A stretch of 64,000 nucleotides of DNA from Bursaphelenchus xylophilus (Eukaryota > Nematoda > Chromadorea > Rhabditida > Aphelenchoididae). The notes under the pieces were generated by a model. That model made no database searches. It was given only the letters and a program-made list of their open reading frames with translations, and was not told where the DNA came from. Of this stretch, positions 12,701 to 23,400 are shown piece after piece. Numbering within the stretch: the stretch's first letter is position 1; every line of letters starts with the position of its first letter. Where the stretch lies: assembly GCA_904066235.2 (NCBI GenBank), contig CAJFCV020000003.1, positions 5,952,001 through 6,016,000 of the forward strand, given 5' to 3'. Made by a program: the position numbers and the translations under genes.

Positions 12701-15700
12701 GTCGAATCTACACCCCCAGGCCACCATGCACTTTTATCGAAAGAAGAAGGTAAATACAGGTGTAAATCACATAATATAAACCAAATTTAGAGGTCTTGGA
12801 AAGCGCTAGGACAAGATTTTTACCATTTTGGGCAGCTCTGCATCAAAAACGGTTTAACGCGTTGAATCTTCAAATGCAACGAAGCATTCAACGGGAAACC
12901 ATTTATTAACCTGTATTCAGGTATGGGACGTCGATTACGATAGGTTTGGGTAGCATCCGCTGGCGATATCTAACTTTTTTTAGGGGGGGTCAAAACTTTT
13001 TCCTCGATTTTTTAAGGTGATTTTTGAAAATTGCCCCTGGATTTTGAAATTCAACAATGAGGTATGTCCTGCTATGTTATTTTTTGTTACCAGCCTGTGA
13101 GTAGACTATATACCAAATTTGGTCCGAATTGGTACACTTTGGGCCGAGTTAGGAGGGGGGTCAAAACATTGTACGCGGAGTATATTTGATGAGATCATGT
13201 TTACTAGGTGGTTGTCAATTTGACAAAACTTCTCAAAATGACGTCCCATTGCGCCACGTTACTGTCATTTTGGCTAACAAGGGAAGTACCCCAAGTGCGA
13301 CGCTCAGATTTTTTTTTGATTTTGCACACACGTCGGAAATAGACTAAATATCAATTCCTGAAAGTTTTAGCTCGCGCTTTGCGGGTGCCGCCGAGATATT
13401 GAACGATCTTTGCCGCCGAGAGAGCACACTAAACGTGGAGAGCGGTCAAAGAGAAAAACAGTTTTTGGCCATAACTTCGCTAGTTTTGCGTGGAAAAATT
13501 GATTTTTTGTGGAAACATTACCCTCTATGATAGAAATAGGCATGAAACTTTTCGTCCCGAAATTCGGCAAAAAGTCTCAAATTTTTGCCGACTTTCGATC
13601 TAAAAATCTCCGTTGTTTCTGCAAAGCGCGAGCTAAGATTCTCGCTTGTATCCTAAAAAAATTGGCGCTACGACATTTCGGGTCAGGGACAACTCGGGTC
13701 GCGACAACTCGGGTCAACGACAACTCGGGTCAACGACAACTCGGGTCAACGACACTTCGGGTCAACGACATTTCGGGTCAACGATACCGTTTAATATTTT
13801 CGCTTCGGGACTTGGAAAAAAGAATTTTTTGGTGAATTTAAAAAATTTTTCAAATGTTTTCGCTTCGGGACTTGGAAAAAAAGGATTTTTTGTGAAATTT
13901 GAATAAAATTTGAAATGTTTTCGCTTCGGGACTTTTAACAAAAGGATTTTTTGTGAAAATTGAAAAAAATTTGAAAGGTTTTCGAGCTGACTGAGTATGA
14001 ACTGACTGAATATGAAAACTGGGTTTCTGTTACCTTACTGCCTTTAGGGATTCTTTTTGAAAATTTTTCGACTTATAGCACTTTTAGACGTTAATGGTGT
14101 TGTTTTGGTGCCTAGTACTGCTTAAAAAACACATTTTTAACACTTGGTACTAAATAGTACTACCTGGTACTATTTAGTACGAGGTGCAAATTTGGCCGTA
14201 AGGCGGTAATGGCGTTGGTTTGGTGCTTAGTAGAACCCAAAAACACGTTTTAACACTTGGTACTATATAGTACCAACTGGTACTGTTTTGTGAGAAGTGA
14301 AAATTTGGTCATGGGGCAGTAATGGCGATGGTTTGGTGCTTAGTAGAGCCCAAAAACACGTGGTACTATATAGTACCAGGTGGTACCATTGGTTTTAGAC
14401 AAAATTTTAGTGCTGCCGGCACCACAGTTAATATTCAGTCAGACACCCTTTTTTCTACTTCCGATGCGAAAACATTTCAAAATTTTGTTGAATTTTCCAA
14501 AAAATCTTTTTTTCCCAGTCCCGAAGCGAAAACACTTCAAATTTTTTTCAAATTTCACAAAAAATCCTTTTTTTCCAAGTCCCGAAGCGAAAACATTTCA
14601 AAAATTTCTCAAATTCACCAAAAAATTCTTTTTTCACAGTCCCGAAGCGAAAATATTAAACGGTATCGTTGACCCGAAATGTCGTTGACCCGAAGTGTCG
14701 TTGACCCGAGTTGTCGTTGACCCGAGTTGTCGTTGACCCGAGTTGTCGCGACCCGAGTTGTCCCTGACCCGAAATGTCGGGACGCGAAAAAATTATTCTA
14801 AATTTCATCAAAATCTGGGGCCTGTCCCACTAACAAAGCGTAGCGCTGAGCGTCGCACTTCGGGTACTTCCCCTGTAAATTGAAAATTCTGATATACGAA
14901 GTTTTCACGGCTTAACATAACCTTAATGAATGCCGTTAATATTAGTCGTAACTATCAGTCTGTCGGGAAAATAACGGCGGATCGTCGCGCCTTGGAATCG
15001 CTCGTCATCGCTTTGCGACTGAAAGCCGCGGCTGGGGATTTGGTGCGCGATAGCGGCGAAGCGAGACATTTTGCTACGACAATCCGCCGTTATTTTCCCG
15101 ACAGACTGTATTCAGTTCCCAAAAGTTTTAAATTATTACGATCTTTTTGCAAAAATCTACAAAAATTTACCAAAAAGGTTTAATTTGACAATCAAAATGA
15201 CAGGACGGTTTGACAACGTGACTGACGCGTCAATCTGAAGACTTAAAAACCCGAATGAGCTTACGAATTGACTTCAAGTGGGTTTTGGAGTAAGTTATAA
15301 TCGAGATACACATCCCCAGCCACATTCAGATGCTTGGGTAATGACTTTAGGGCGTCGTTTGCTTCATCCAGTAATGTGGTTTTTGTAGTTTCACAGAGCT
15401 GCGTATAATTTTTGATTTTTAATTTACAATATATAAGGATGGTGACATACGCATCAAATCGGGTGTCGTGGCCAGAAACCGCAATTTCTTGTCTTTTAGG
15501 CTTCAAGACAAGAAATGCGTAATTCTTGTCTCAAATTGCGTAACATTGCGCAAATTTCTGCTCTCTCCCTGTAGAGATTTTTTTCTTTTTTTCTCTGCTC
15601 AGAGGCCTAACAGACAAGAAATCGCGGTTTCTGGCCACGACACCAAATTTGACGCGTATTTCACCATCCTTATAGTATGTACTATTAAAGAGGGTGTTCC

Positions 15701-17058
15701 TAGAATTATGGAAAAAACTATTCATTAATAACTTTATGCTCAGTGGTAAAATCCGAATTTTTTTTTGCATTTTGCAGAACAACCTTGGAGTTTTTAGAAT
15801 CAAAAAAATTTTTTCTTTTATCGACGGAGACTTCCGTAATTCGCCTTGAATTCGGCGGAGTGTTTTTTTCACAGGCTGTAAAAATGGGTTCATTTTTTTC
15901 TCCGCCGATTTCTCCGCCGAATTGCCTTTTTTTCTCCCAGTGGGCCGAAGACGTAATAAGTCGTATTTAGGCGCCATGCCACCAGGAATACCATACTTTT
16001 CGGTTTTAGCCGAGTTTGACTCTCCAAAGTCGAAGAAAAATCGTCCGCCGAGGTTGAGAAATGTCTCCGCCGAATGACAAAAGTTTGAAATAAGTGTCAT
16101 ATTGTATCTTCCGAATCCTTTCCCGCCCATTTTTTGTACACATACAACAATTTACAGCCTCATTTGTGAAAAAAACACTCCGCCGAACTCAAGGCGGATT
16201 ACGGAAGTCTCCGCCGATAAGAAAAAAATTCTTTTTTGATTCTAAAAACTCCAAGGTTTTTCTGTAAAATGCAAAAAAAAATCGGATTGGACCACCGAGC
16301 ACAAAGTTATTAATGAATAGTTTTTTCCATAATTCTAGCAACATCCTGTACTATAGAAATTGCAAAATCGGTCACCTGGGTATGGATGGCTTTTTTGATT
16401 GCATCGCTAAGATCGGCACTGAATAAATTGACAATCCATTGAATGACCCCGCCTCCAAGAGTCATGTGAAGTTGTTCCACATCAACTTCGCAATCATGCA
16501 GTTGCAATTGCGGATGTCCTGCATCGCTGTATACACTCAGTGTTGTAAAGGAGTTTATCCCAGTAACCAGGACTTCTACCCATCCTCCGAGATAGATCTT
16601 TAGAAAAGCATGGCGTTACAAACCTTGGCACTTACAGGAGTTATCCAATCATATACAGCTGACCAGTTTCCCAGTATTTTAATAGCTCCACCTTCAGAAT
16701 TCCAACTCAAACTTTCAGGTGGCGTCAAATCGAATTTGAAGAGAGGCGACTCGAATTTTGGGATTTTCAGATCCGACACATTAACTGTCCCCACCCCAGG
16801 CCCTCCATTTATGGGCAGGCTAATATTGGGGAATTCAATTTTAGGAAGTTCCCTTGTAACCTGTATATGTACAAACTATCAGATCAGCCGAAAGTAGACA
16901 TGGTATGTAAAAATTTAACCTACAATCTTATGTCCGATCGAACTAAAGAAACCGAGGCCTCTTCGTGACAATGCCAAGGTTACACTTTCATTGTTGGATA
17001 AGGCAAAACAACAGAAAGAAAATGATAATAAGAGAAATACAAATCTGGGGTTAGTCAT
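9762..17058 (-). CDS. BPI/LBP-family secreted lipid-binding protein
   Basis: Predicted secreted protein of the bactericidal permeability-increasing / LPS-binding / CETP family, which bind lipids in two BPI folds. Seven exons (17058-16924, 16860-16636, 16597-16352, 15398-15265, 10619-10389, 10319-10108, 10063-9762) join in phase to 494 residues, close to the family's usual 480. The start gives a signal peptide (FVFLLLSFSFCCFALS). The N-terminal fold is recognisable by RRGLGFFSSIGHKIV, LPKIEFPNI and NGGPGVGTVNVSDLKI, then a central SWNSEGGAIKILGNWS strand region and a helix before QVDDSY. The second domain ends near GIYADLNFLEQ. Intron 3 (953 nt) and intron 4 (4.6 kb) are almost wholly transposon-derived; the others are 38-70 nt. 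Nothing in the coding exons looks broken, so the gene is probably still functional. Confidence 0.88.
10630..11682. mobile_element. Mariner-like foldback MITE, copy a
   Basis: About 1,050 bp whose two halves are inverted copies: the left end CAGGGTGTTCCGAGAATTG mirrors the right end CAATTCTCGGAACACCCTG, and similarity continues inward through AACTTTGCGCTCAGTGGTCC, CGGCGGAGTG and a GGCGCCATGCCACC-like block. Both ends abut TA. No transposase frame is seen. It lies inside the long fourth intron of the BPI-family gene, 10 bp from the 3' splice site, and directly touches the next element at 11682. A related copy is at about 15690-16351. Confidence 0.9.
11682..13183. mobile_element. Foldback element with about 400-bp arms
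   Basis: About 1.5 kb. The left end ACTCCGCGTACAATGTTTTG is mirrored exactly at the right end, and the arms match closely for several hundred bases (landmarks CTCACAGGCTGGTAAC, GTCCCATACCTGAATACAGG, TCAACGCGTTAA). The interior holds further inverted similarity around 12060-12800 (ACCTTTTTCTTTCGA, CGATGTCGATTC-type blocks). TA flanks both ends. No coding region is recognised. It shares its left boundary with the neighbouring mariner-like element, so the two inserted side by side. Confidence 0.9.
13283..14873. repeat. Family A repeat, copy 2, interrupted
   Basis: The left part (13283-13670) and the short right part (14780-14873) together resemble the uninterrupted family A copy at 24157-24590. 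Its ends are inverted: GAAGTACCCCAAGTGCGACG on the left and CGTCGCACTTCGGGTACTTC on the right. The 1.1-kb foldback element at 13671-14779 has inserted into it, so family A was present first. No coding potential is recognised. Confidence 0.8.
13671..14779. mobile_element. Foldback element with tandem-repeat arms
   Basis: Arms are built from tandem copies. The outer part is an approximately 15-bp unit of the form CAACTCGGGTCAACGA repeated seven or so times at 13671-13785 and, inverted, at 14665-14779. Inside this lie three tandem units of about 62 bp with the core TTTTCGCTTCGGGACTT at 13797-13980, mirrored at 14460-14655 (CCCGAAGCGAAAA). The centre (about 14080-14400) carries repeated GGTACTATATAGTACC-like short palindromes. 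This architecture resembles FB/foldback transposons. No open frame of a transposase is seen. Confidence 0.88.
14956..15108. mobile_element. 153-bp MITE (family F), copy 1
   Basis: Terminal inverted repeats CAGTCTGTCGGGAAAATAAC and its mirror GTTATTTTCCCGACAGACTG, extending to about 30 bp (GGCGGATCGTCG / CGACAATCCGCC). The interior is GC-rich and is conserved with the copy at 60435-60587, which has the same length and the opposite orientation. Located in the BPI gene's long intron. Confidence 0.9.
15424..15680. mobile_element. MITE family B, copy 1
   Basis: About 255 bp with inverted ends ATAAGGATGGTGACATACGC and GCGTATTTCACCATCCTTAT; similarity runs inward through GTCGTGGCCAGAAACCGC. The middle has ACAAGAAATGCG / CGCAATTTC short repeats and a T-rich block. 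Related sequence occurs at 59609-59855 and inside 22440-22570, and one end fragment at about 36843-36893. It occupies the 3' side of BPI intron 3. Confidence 0.85.
15690..16351. mobile_element. Mariner-like foldback MITE, copy b
   Basis: About 660 bp, related to 10630-11682. The left side GGGTGTTCCTAGAATTATGG mirrors the right side CCATAATTCTAGCAACATCC, with shared TGAATAGTTTTTTCCA and AACTTTATGCTCAGTGG blocks and a GGCGCCATGCCACCAGG centre. The right tip touches the 5' splice site of BPI intron 3 on the minus strand. Confidence 0.85.
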
Positions 17059-20041
17059 TTTGATCGAGGTCACACGATCTGATATAAACAAAAGAAGGCC
17101 CTTTTGGTCTTGATACCGTTTCGTAACATTTTTTAACACAAAAAATGGGGATATTGATATTTTTGATAGGCAGAAAAATATTGCATCGTTATAACATCCA
17201 GTCTTTGCATAATGCCAAAAGTGTGATTGCAAAGATAAGATTTGATGACGATGTTCCGAGAAATTCAAATTTTGTACAGTGCAGAAGAAAAAAAAACATG
17301 ACAGAAAAGCGTGGCCGAGCATCATGGTCGAAAAGAATTTGAATTCACCAGGAACCCCTCTTATATGTATTTATAACGTTTGTTGCAAAATTCTTTGACC
17401 AGCCAGCCAATGAGCTGAAATCACAACTAAATTTTTTAATGGCTAGCGAAAAACCTGAATCGGCTGGCCTAAGCGTCAAAATAGCTGTCAACAGTGTTTT
17501 TAACCGTTACTATTGTCTGTGAAGGCATTCTAACGCTAGCTAGCCGGTTCAAGGTTTGGCTAGCCATTGAAAAATTTTTTTATTATGCCAATTTTTTACA
17601 CCTATTCCAAACATGTTGGGCCAAAACCCGGTCTTCGCCAAATGAAATCTGCCCCAAATTAAAGGTTGCGACTTTGTCTAGACATTGTAACCCATGGCGG
17701 TTCGGTGTGAGGAACTTTTGAAATCGCCTTCTTTGGTTTACTTCAGACTGCAAGTGGATTTTCCATGAATTGCCAATAATTGCCGTTTCTGCAAGGAAAT
17801 GTTTCCAGCTTCTTGAATGGGATTAAAGGAAGGAAATAGTGACTGTGCTCACTCTTTCGTCATGTCGCGCTTCCTTCACATTGTCTATGTCGACGATTCG
17901 GCCAGATGTTTCTTCTTTAAATCGTGGGTTTATCTGTGTTCAGGCCTGGGGATTGAGTTCAATGAAGAATAAATAATAGCGGATTCTTTCCTTGTTATGT
18001 CACTTTCCGAGGTCATTATGATGGTCATCCACAACAGAACGGTCTCAAGTGGATTGGGGGAAAATAACGAAGTTTGTTAACCAGCCATGGCCGCGAAAAG
18101 GAAGAAGGGATGAACAAGACGGCCGTATTTACCTCTGATAAATTACATTTACCCTTGATTGGGATCCCTGGAGACTCTAGGGCTTTCGAGTTAATGAACA
18201 TAGAGTAATGGCGTGAAAAAAACAGCGAGAAGGAGGTGGGGATTGTGTCCAGTCAGCTCGACGTGAAAGAGACGAGAGGGAACTCTTACTAAGTAGTAAT
18301 AGTACTACTGTTCTCGCATTCGTAACAAACCAGCCTCTCTGACGAAAAAAAGCGAAAGGACTTGGAATACTTCGGCAAAAGAATGTTCTGTTTTTTGGAC
18401 GTGTTTTGGTCACCGGCCACAGTGAGGACATGTCCTGGGGACAATGAACCGGCTTTGTCACCTGTCCCGGCCACAGTGTGCTCAACCTGGGGTTCGACTC
18501 TCTTGAGTTGAATTTACGAACGCTAAGCTGCTTAGCATTCCTCGGGACATAATTCTTTTTGTCAATTTTGGGAATTAATTTCCTTTGCAAGATGGCAATA
18601 GATTAGGATGAGGGCATTGTTTATGTCGTTTTTATATGGAACAAATTTTTTAGGATGTGGTTTCCGTATAGTTTCTGAAGTCACTTCGTAAACTCAAGGC
18701 TACCCTTCATTTGTTGCAGATTTCACTTGGGGCAGGTTGGGTATCGGGTCAACATTCATATCCAGTGTTGCGAAATTGGTCGACTAGCTAGCCAAAATGG
18801 TTACTCTATGTTCACACCGGAGGATAGGTCGCTCATGACCAAGCTCGCGACCTAGGTCGTGACGTCAAAATTGGTGCGAGAGTCACTTTGCTTATGCTTA
18901 GTCGTGACTTAGCCCGTGAGCTTTTTCAGGTATATCCCCCCAAAAGCGTTAAGATAAACGTGAAGAATCCATGATAAAATCCGTGTTTTTTTGGGGGAAA
19001 AACAAGCTAGTTCATGTCCTAGGTCGTGAGCTAAAGTCAGGATTAATTTCCAAGATCCCCAGAAAATAATGCTACTAGTTGTTCCAGACGGTTTTGGCGC
19101 TTTAGTTCGGTCAGTTCACAACCACACTGACTATTGTCCCGATCTAGGTCGTGAGCTTGGTGAAATCACTAAAAAGAAAGTGTCCTGACCATCATAGTCA
19201 AGCACTGAAACCGTTTTTTTTTTGATTACAAAATGTATCAAGGAGCGTTTGGTTACGGAATGTCTCCTTTACGTAGAAGAATTTTCCGGCGGCCATGTAA
19301 GAGTGAAGAATTCGTATCTTCATCTCATCCAAACAAGACCGATTTTGAGATTTTGCAAAGGACGCTAAATTTTCTTTTCCGTGCTTTTTTTCTCAAAGCG
19401 TCCTCATTTTTTACATTCTATTCTTTGCCAAAAAACGTAAAGAAAGCGTTTTTAGCGTTTTGATCTTCTTCACTCTTATATTTATTTATTCTCGTGAAAC
19501 TACAATTAACATACATATCATTTTTGCAACTTGCATGATACGAACACGAGAATTTCTGTCAAAAATTGGCTTTGAGTTCCTTTGCGGGCACTTTGCGTGA
19601 TTACGTAACAGCGCATATCAATTTGCGGGTGCTCAAATTTCTTGATTACGGTAATGTTGAGGGAGAGTTTATTTTTGGATTTTTTTTGACTCGCGGGGAT
19701 ATTGGGCCTATGTAAAAAGGAAAGGAGACAAGCCGATTACCTCAGAAATTATTAGGTTGCGGTTTTATTTGTTCACGACATTCCCGCGACCCGGTCGAAC
19801 GCTGACCCCGGTGCAAATTGAATATTCATGACGTTGGCGGGAGTTGTCATTAGCACCAAGTGCCGTATCTGGCTTGTCCAATAAGTCATAGGGCTCGCAA
19901 AGGAGGGGAGGGGGCCTTCGTGCATGTCCCAATTCCTTTCCAAATGACTGCATATTCATATCCTCAAGTTTTGTTTAAAGACTTCAGTTCTTTCGAGAGC
20001 TATTCGAACGTCCATCGTCCTTTAATATTGCTAACAACTTC
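17059..20041. other. Intergenic stretch between BPI and the small membrane-protein gene
   Basis: No gene is supported. About 17390-17590 holds inverted GCTAGCC-containing blocks (AATGGCTAGCG versus GGCTAGCCATTG) that recur near 18780 and at 51015-51260. Positions 18803-19225 hold repeat family E. Open frames around 17145-17720, 18177-18590 and 19233-19463 show no domains or signal peptides worth calling. Promoters of the two divergent flanking genes should lie here. Confidence 0.5.
18803..19225. repeat. Family E repeat, copy 1
   Basis: Starts near TACTCTATGTTCACAC and ends near GACCATCATAGTCAAGCAC. Internally it repeats a CTAGGTCGTGAGC-type motif several times in both orientations. A shorter diverged copy is at 25546-25838. 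No coding potential. Confidence 0.6.
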
Positions 20042-20050
20042 TTTTCAGAT

Positions 20051-20405
20051 ATGACATTGATTGAGTTGTCTGACTTAGAGATCCAGCAACTCAAAGAGCA
20101 GAACCATCGGAGAATAAAGAGAGTTGTGACTGCCGTGGCCATCACCTTGATGTTGATTTCTTTTATTTTGGTGGCCTTATCACTCTCGTTGGGGCCAAAA
20201 ATCGATCAGTTAGGTGGGTTTGTTACTGTATTTGTATGCCAAGTCAATCAAACTGAATGTTTGAATACCCGTTCGTATCTTCATCTCACCATGGTTGTAA
20301 TAACATATATATGTTTTCCTTTTAGTCAGCGAATCACTCGAGGCCAAATTGTCATCAAAAGATTTATTTCTGGGCCCGAAGCGAAATGAATCCTCACTCC
20401 GATAG
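20051..20405 (+). CDS. Small single-pass membrane protein, unknown function
   Basis: Two exons (20051-20213, 20326-20405) join in phase to 80 residues. The protein has an acidic/basic N-terminal helix (LSDLEIQQLKEQNHRRIKR), then one strongly hydrophobic segment of about 22 residues (VVTAVAITLMLISFILVALSLSL), then a short polar tail. I do not recognise the family. A TTTTCAG two bases before the ATG looks like a trans-splice or 5' UTR splice acceptor and supports this start. The gene is convergent with the UGT gene, whose stop lies 78 bp downstream. Confidence 0.7.
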
Positions 20406-20482
20406 ACGTTCCTCTACCTTCTACAGACACTTGATATGAGACAAAACGGGTCGGGTATCTTACATTAGAAGAAATATCCGAG

Positions 20483-23400
20483 TTAATATGATACAAATAA
20501 AACCGGTAGCAATAACAATAAAGATAAATCTAAGTTGTAGAACTGTAAGAAGTTCAAGGCCTGTGCCGCTTTTAATGCAAAATGATCTCGTGTGAATTGG
20601 GAAGACCTGAGGGCATTTACCAAAGTGTATCCAAAATCGTTAGAAGGCTTTTCCTTGAGCATCGCTGCCAACTTCTGAGCTCTCCTGTTGAATGTTCGAT
20701 CGTTGAGGATTGTAGAAATGGCTGTGGCCACCTTGTCTGGTGTCAAAGTAAGTTTATCCAACATTGTGGATATACCAAATCTCTGAGCTCTTTTTGCATT
20801 AATAAATTGATCCGCAAATAAGGGCATTAGGACAATTGGGACGCCTGCTTGAGATGCCTCCAAGAAGCTATTGTAACCTCCATGGGCAATCAATAATGCC
20901 GTTTTTGGATGGACTAAAGTAAACATTATTAAAAATATAAAAATAACCTGACAATATGCATTTTTACTTACGCATCAACTCCTTTTGAGGAAGCCATTTT
21001 AAAAGCTTAATGTTGCTGTACTTATTTGCTTGTGGGATGTCCATTTCCATTCTCCACAAGAAGGTTACCTCAGGGAAGCGTCCGAAGGCTTCTACAAATG
21101 AGTTTATCATCCGAAAAGGCATGTTGGTTGTGTTGGACACTGTGCCCAAAGAAAAGATGACGATCTTCTTGGACGAGGAGACAATCCTCTCCACTTCCGG
21201 AGGTAACTCCGCTCTTTGTGAAGGTCTACTAACTGATCCCATGAATTGGATACCATGAGGAAGAGGTCGAGGGAAGTCAAGGAATCTCTCCCCATTGATC
21301 AGAATCACACGCACTTTCTGGCTCAACTCCCACAAATCATCGGATCCGGATTCTTTGAAATCTGAAAAAGCTTTGCAAAACCGTAAAACGCAACTTACAC
21401 TTCTTGAACATGTCGTTCTCATCGTATAAAAGGTTTTGAGGAAGATTCACAAAATCGAGACCTCCTAAATGCCATAAAACGTTGATCAGACGTTGAGTAA
21501 ATGTCATCCGATCACTATAAGATGACAATGGATGGGGCACAAAAGACGGGAAAGTACGCAAGCCTGACTGAACTGCGGTGTAATCATACAAGGAGGTTCC
21601 GTGAGTTAGCCAAATTACCTGAATTCGTCACGCCATTTCACAATTATGAGTACTCCCTGCGTTCTTTGCATATTGGTCGACTGAATTCTCTTGTCATGCC
21701 GGTAACCCACATAAAAAGAAGAGATCTGATATGCATATTTCTTTCAGATTTCTTCCTTTTATCTAGGGTACCGGCACGATACTTAAAGGATTCAGTAGTC
21801 CGACACATGTCCGTTCATCATGGGAAGAAACTATTATGGGCAGATGTCATAAAAAATTAAAGACAGATGCCAATATGGGCAGATTTCTAAAACCTTTGTC
21901 AAAATCGTCAACACCTTTGTACCTCAAAATTAAATGTGTATTTGATATGTATATCTTTACTTTTTTCTAGTACTGTTAAAAAGTAATTTCTTAAATTTCT
22001 CTGAAAATACTCGGTTCGAGTGTTGTCGATGGTGCTGATTTCAAAAATCATGTTCATTTTTCTGATTTTTACTTTTTTCTCACTTGTTACTGTTATTCAA
22101 TTTTTTTAATTTTTGCTAAAAAATACTTGATGGTTTTCGAGGGTGCTGATTATGAAAATTGTGTTATATTTTCAGCAAACCTTACTTTTTAACAGTACTC
22201 CTTAAGAAAAAAGTAAAGAAAACATAAAATACAAATGTTTACAGAGAGACCAGAGTGTTGAGGATACTTGACGATAAATGCTAGGCTTCCAGAAATTTGT
22301 CCATAATGGCATCTGCGCATAATCGACCGTAATCGGCCGGCATGTAAAGAACGCAAGGGGTACTTAACACTTTCTGCTACACTCCGTTACGAAATTACAC
22401 CTACCCCATGGAAAATTGCAGTGTCAAAGATTTGGTAAGAGCTATGCAAGAAATGCGCAATTCTTGTCTCAAATTGCGTTACATTGCGCATTTCTTGCCT
22501 AGAGGGCCAGACAAGAAATGCGGGTTTTCTGCGAGGAGGTCCGAAAAGATGTATAACGCACGCGCCTTATATGTTCTCCGACGTGCTGAGTCTAAGTCGG
22601 CATATCAAATTTTGTGATTCTCGTTTATTTTTCTTGGTATTCTGGAGCCTAAATTGCTACGGTAGCTGCTTGTTGTAGATGATACCACGAGAAAATAATC
22701 GAAAAAAACTTTGCACACGCTATTTGATTTACTTATTGTGAACTAAGTATGTATGATGTAACAGCTAGCGTAGTTTTCCCGCCAAGAAAGCAGCTAAGTC
22801 AAGAAATTTTTTAAAATGAACATTAATCCCATGTACAAGGTCAGAGATGGCTCGCAAAGGCACTACGGGGATAACATGTAATGGAAACGAATGTAGTTAC
22901 TTTCTAGTACCATAGGAACACGATGCAATGAAGTGGAGGAAGGTTAGTTCAAAATCCGAGCCAAATTGGCCAAAAATCGTCAGGGGTAGGTATTTTTGAA
23001 ACGGTCTAAAGTATTGAAACAGTTGCCAAGTCGACCAAGATTTTTTCATCGGCTGATTTCATGCGGTATTAGGTTTTCGCCATGCTCTTTCGGATGGCAT
23101 TAACCGTTTTTTGATAGCTCTTACCAAAACTTAGATATACAATTTTCCATAGGGTAGGTATACTCTCGTAACGAAGTCTTTAATAGCCTACTTCTTTAAT
23201 ATTTGCGAGTTTGGCCAAGGCCAAAGGGCATAAGTCATGAAAATGCCCTATGGCAAGATCAAACTTTTGATTCACGAAAGAGTTGACAGCTTTAGGATCA
23301 GTAGCCAGCATCTGCTCGCATGATTCCAACCTCATCTCCTTAAATTCTTGCCCCGTCCAGAAGAGATCATAAGTCGTTCCAGACTCGAACATCATAGCTT

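Noticed and set aside
13671..13785. The regularly spaced short repeats considered as a CRISPR-like array
   Set aside because: The units are contiguous tandem repeats without unique spacers, mirrored at the other end of a foldback element, in a eukaryotic genome.
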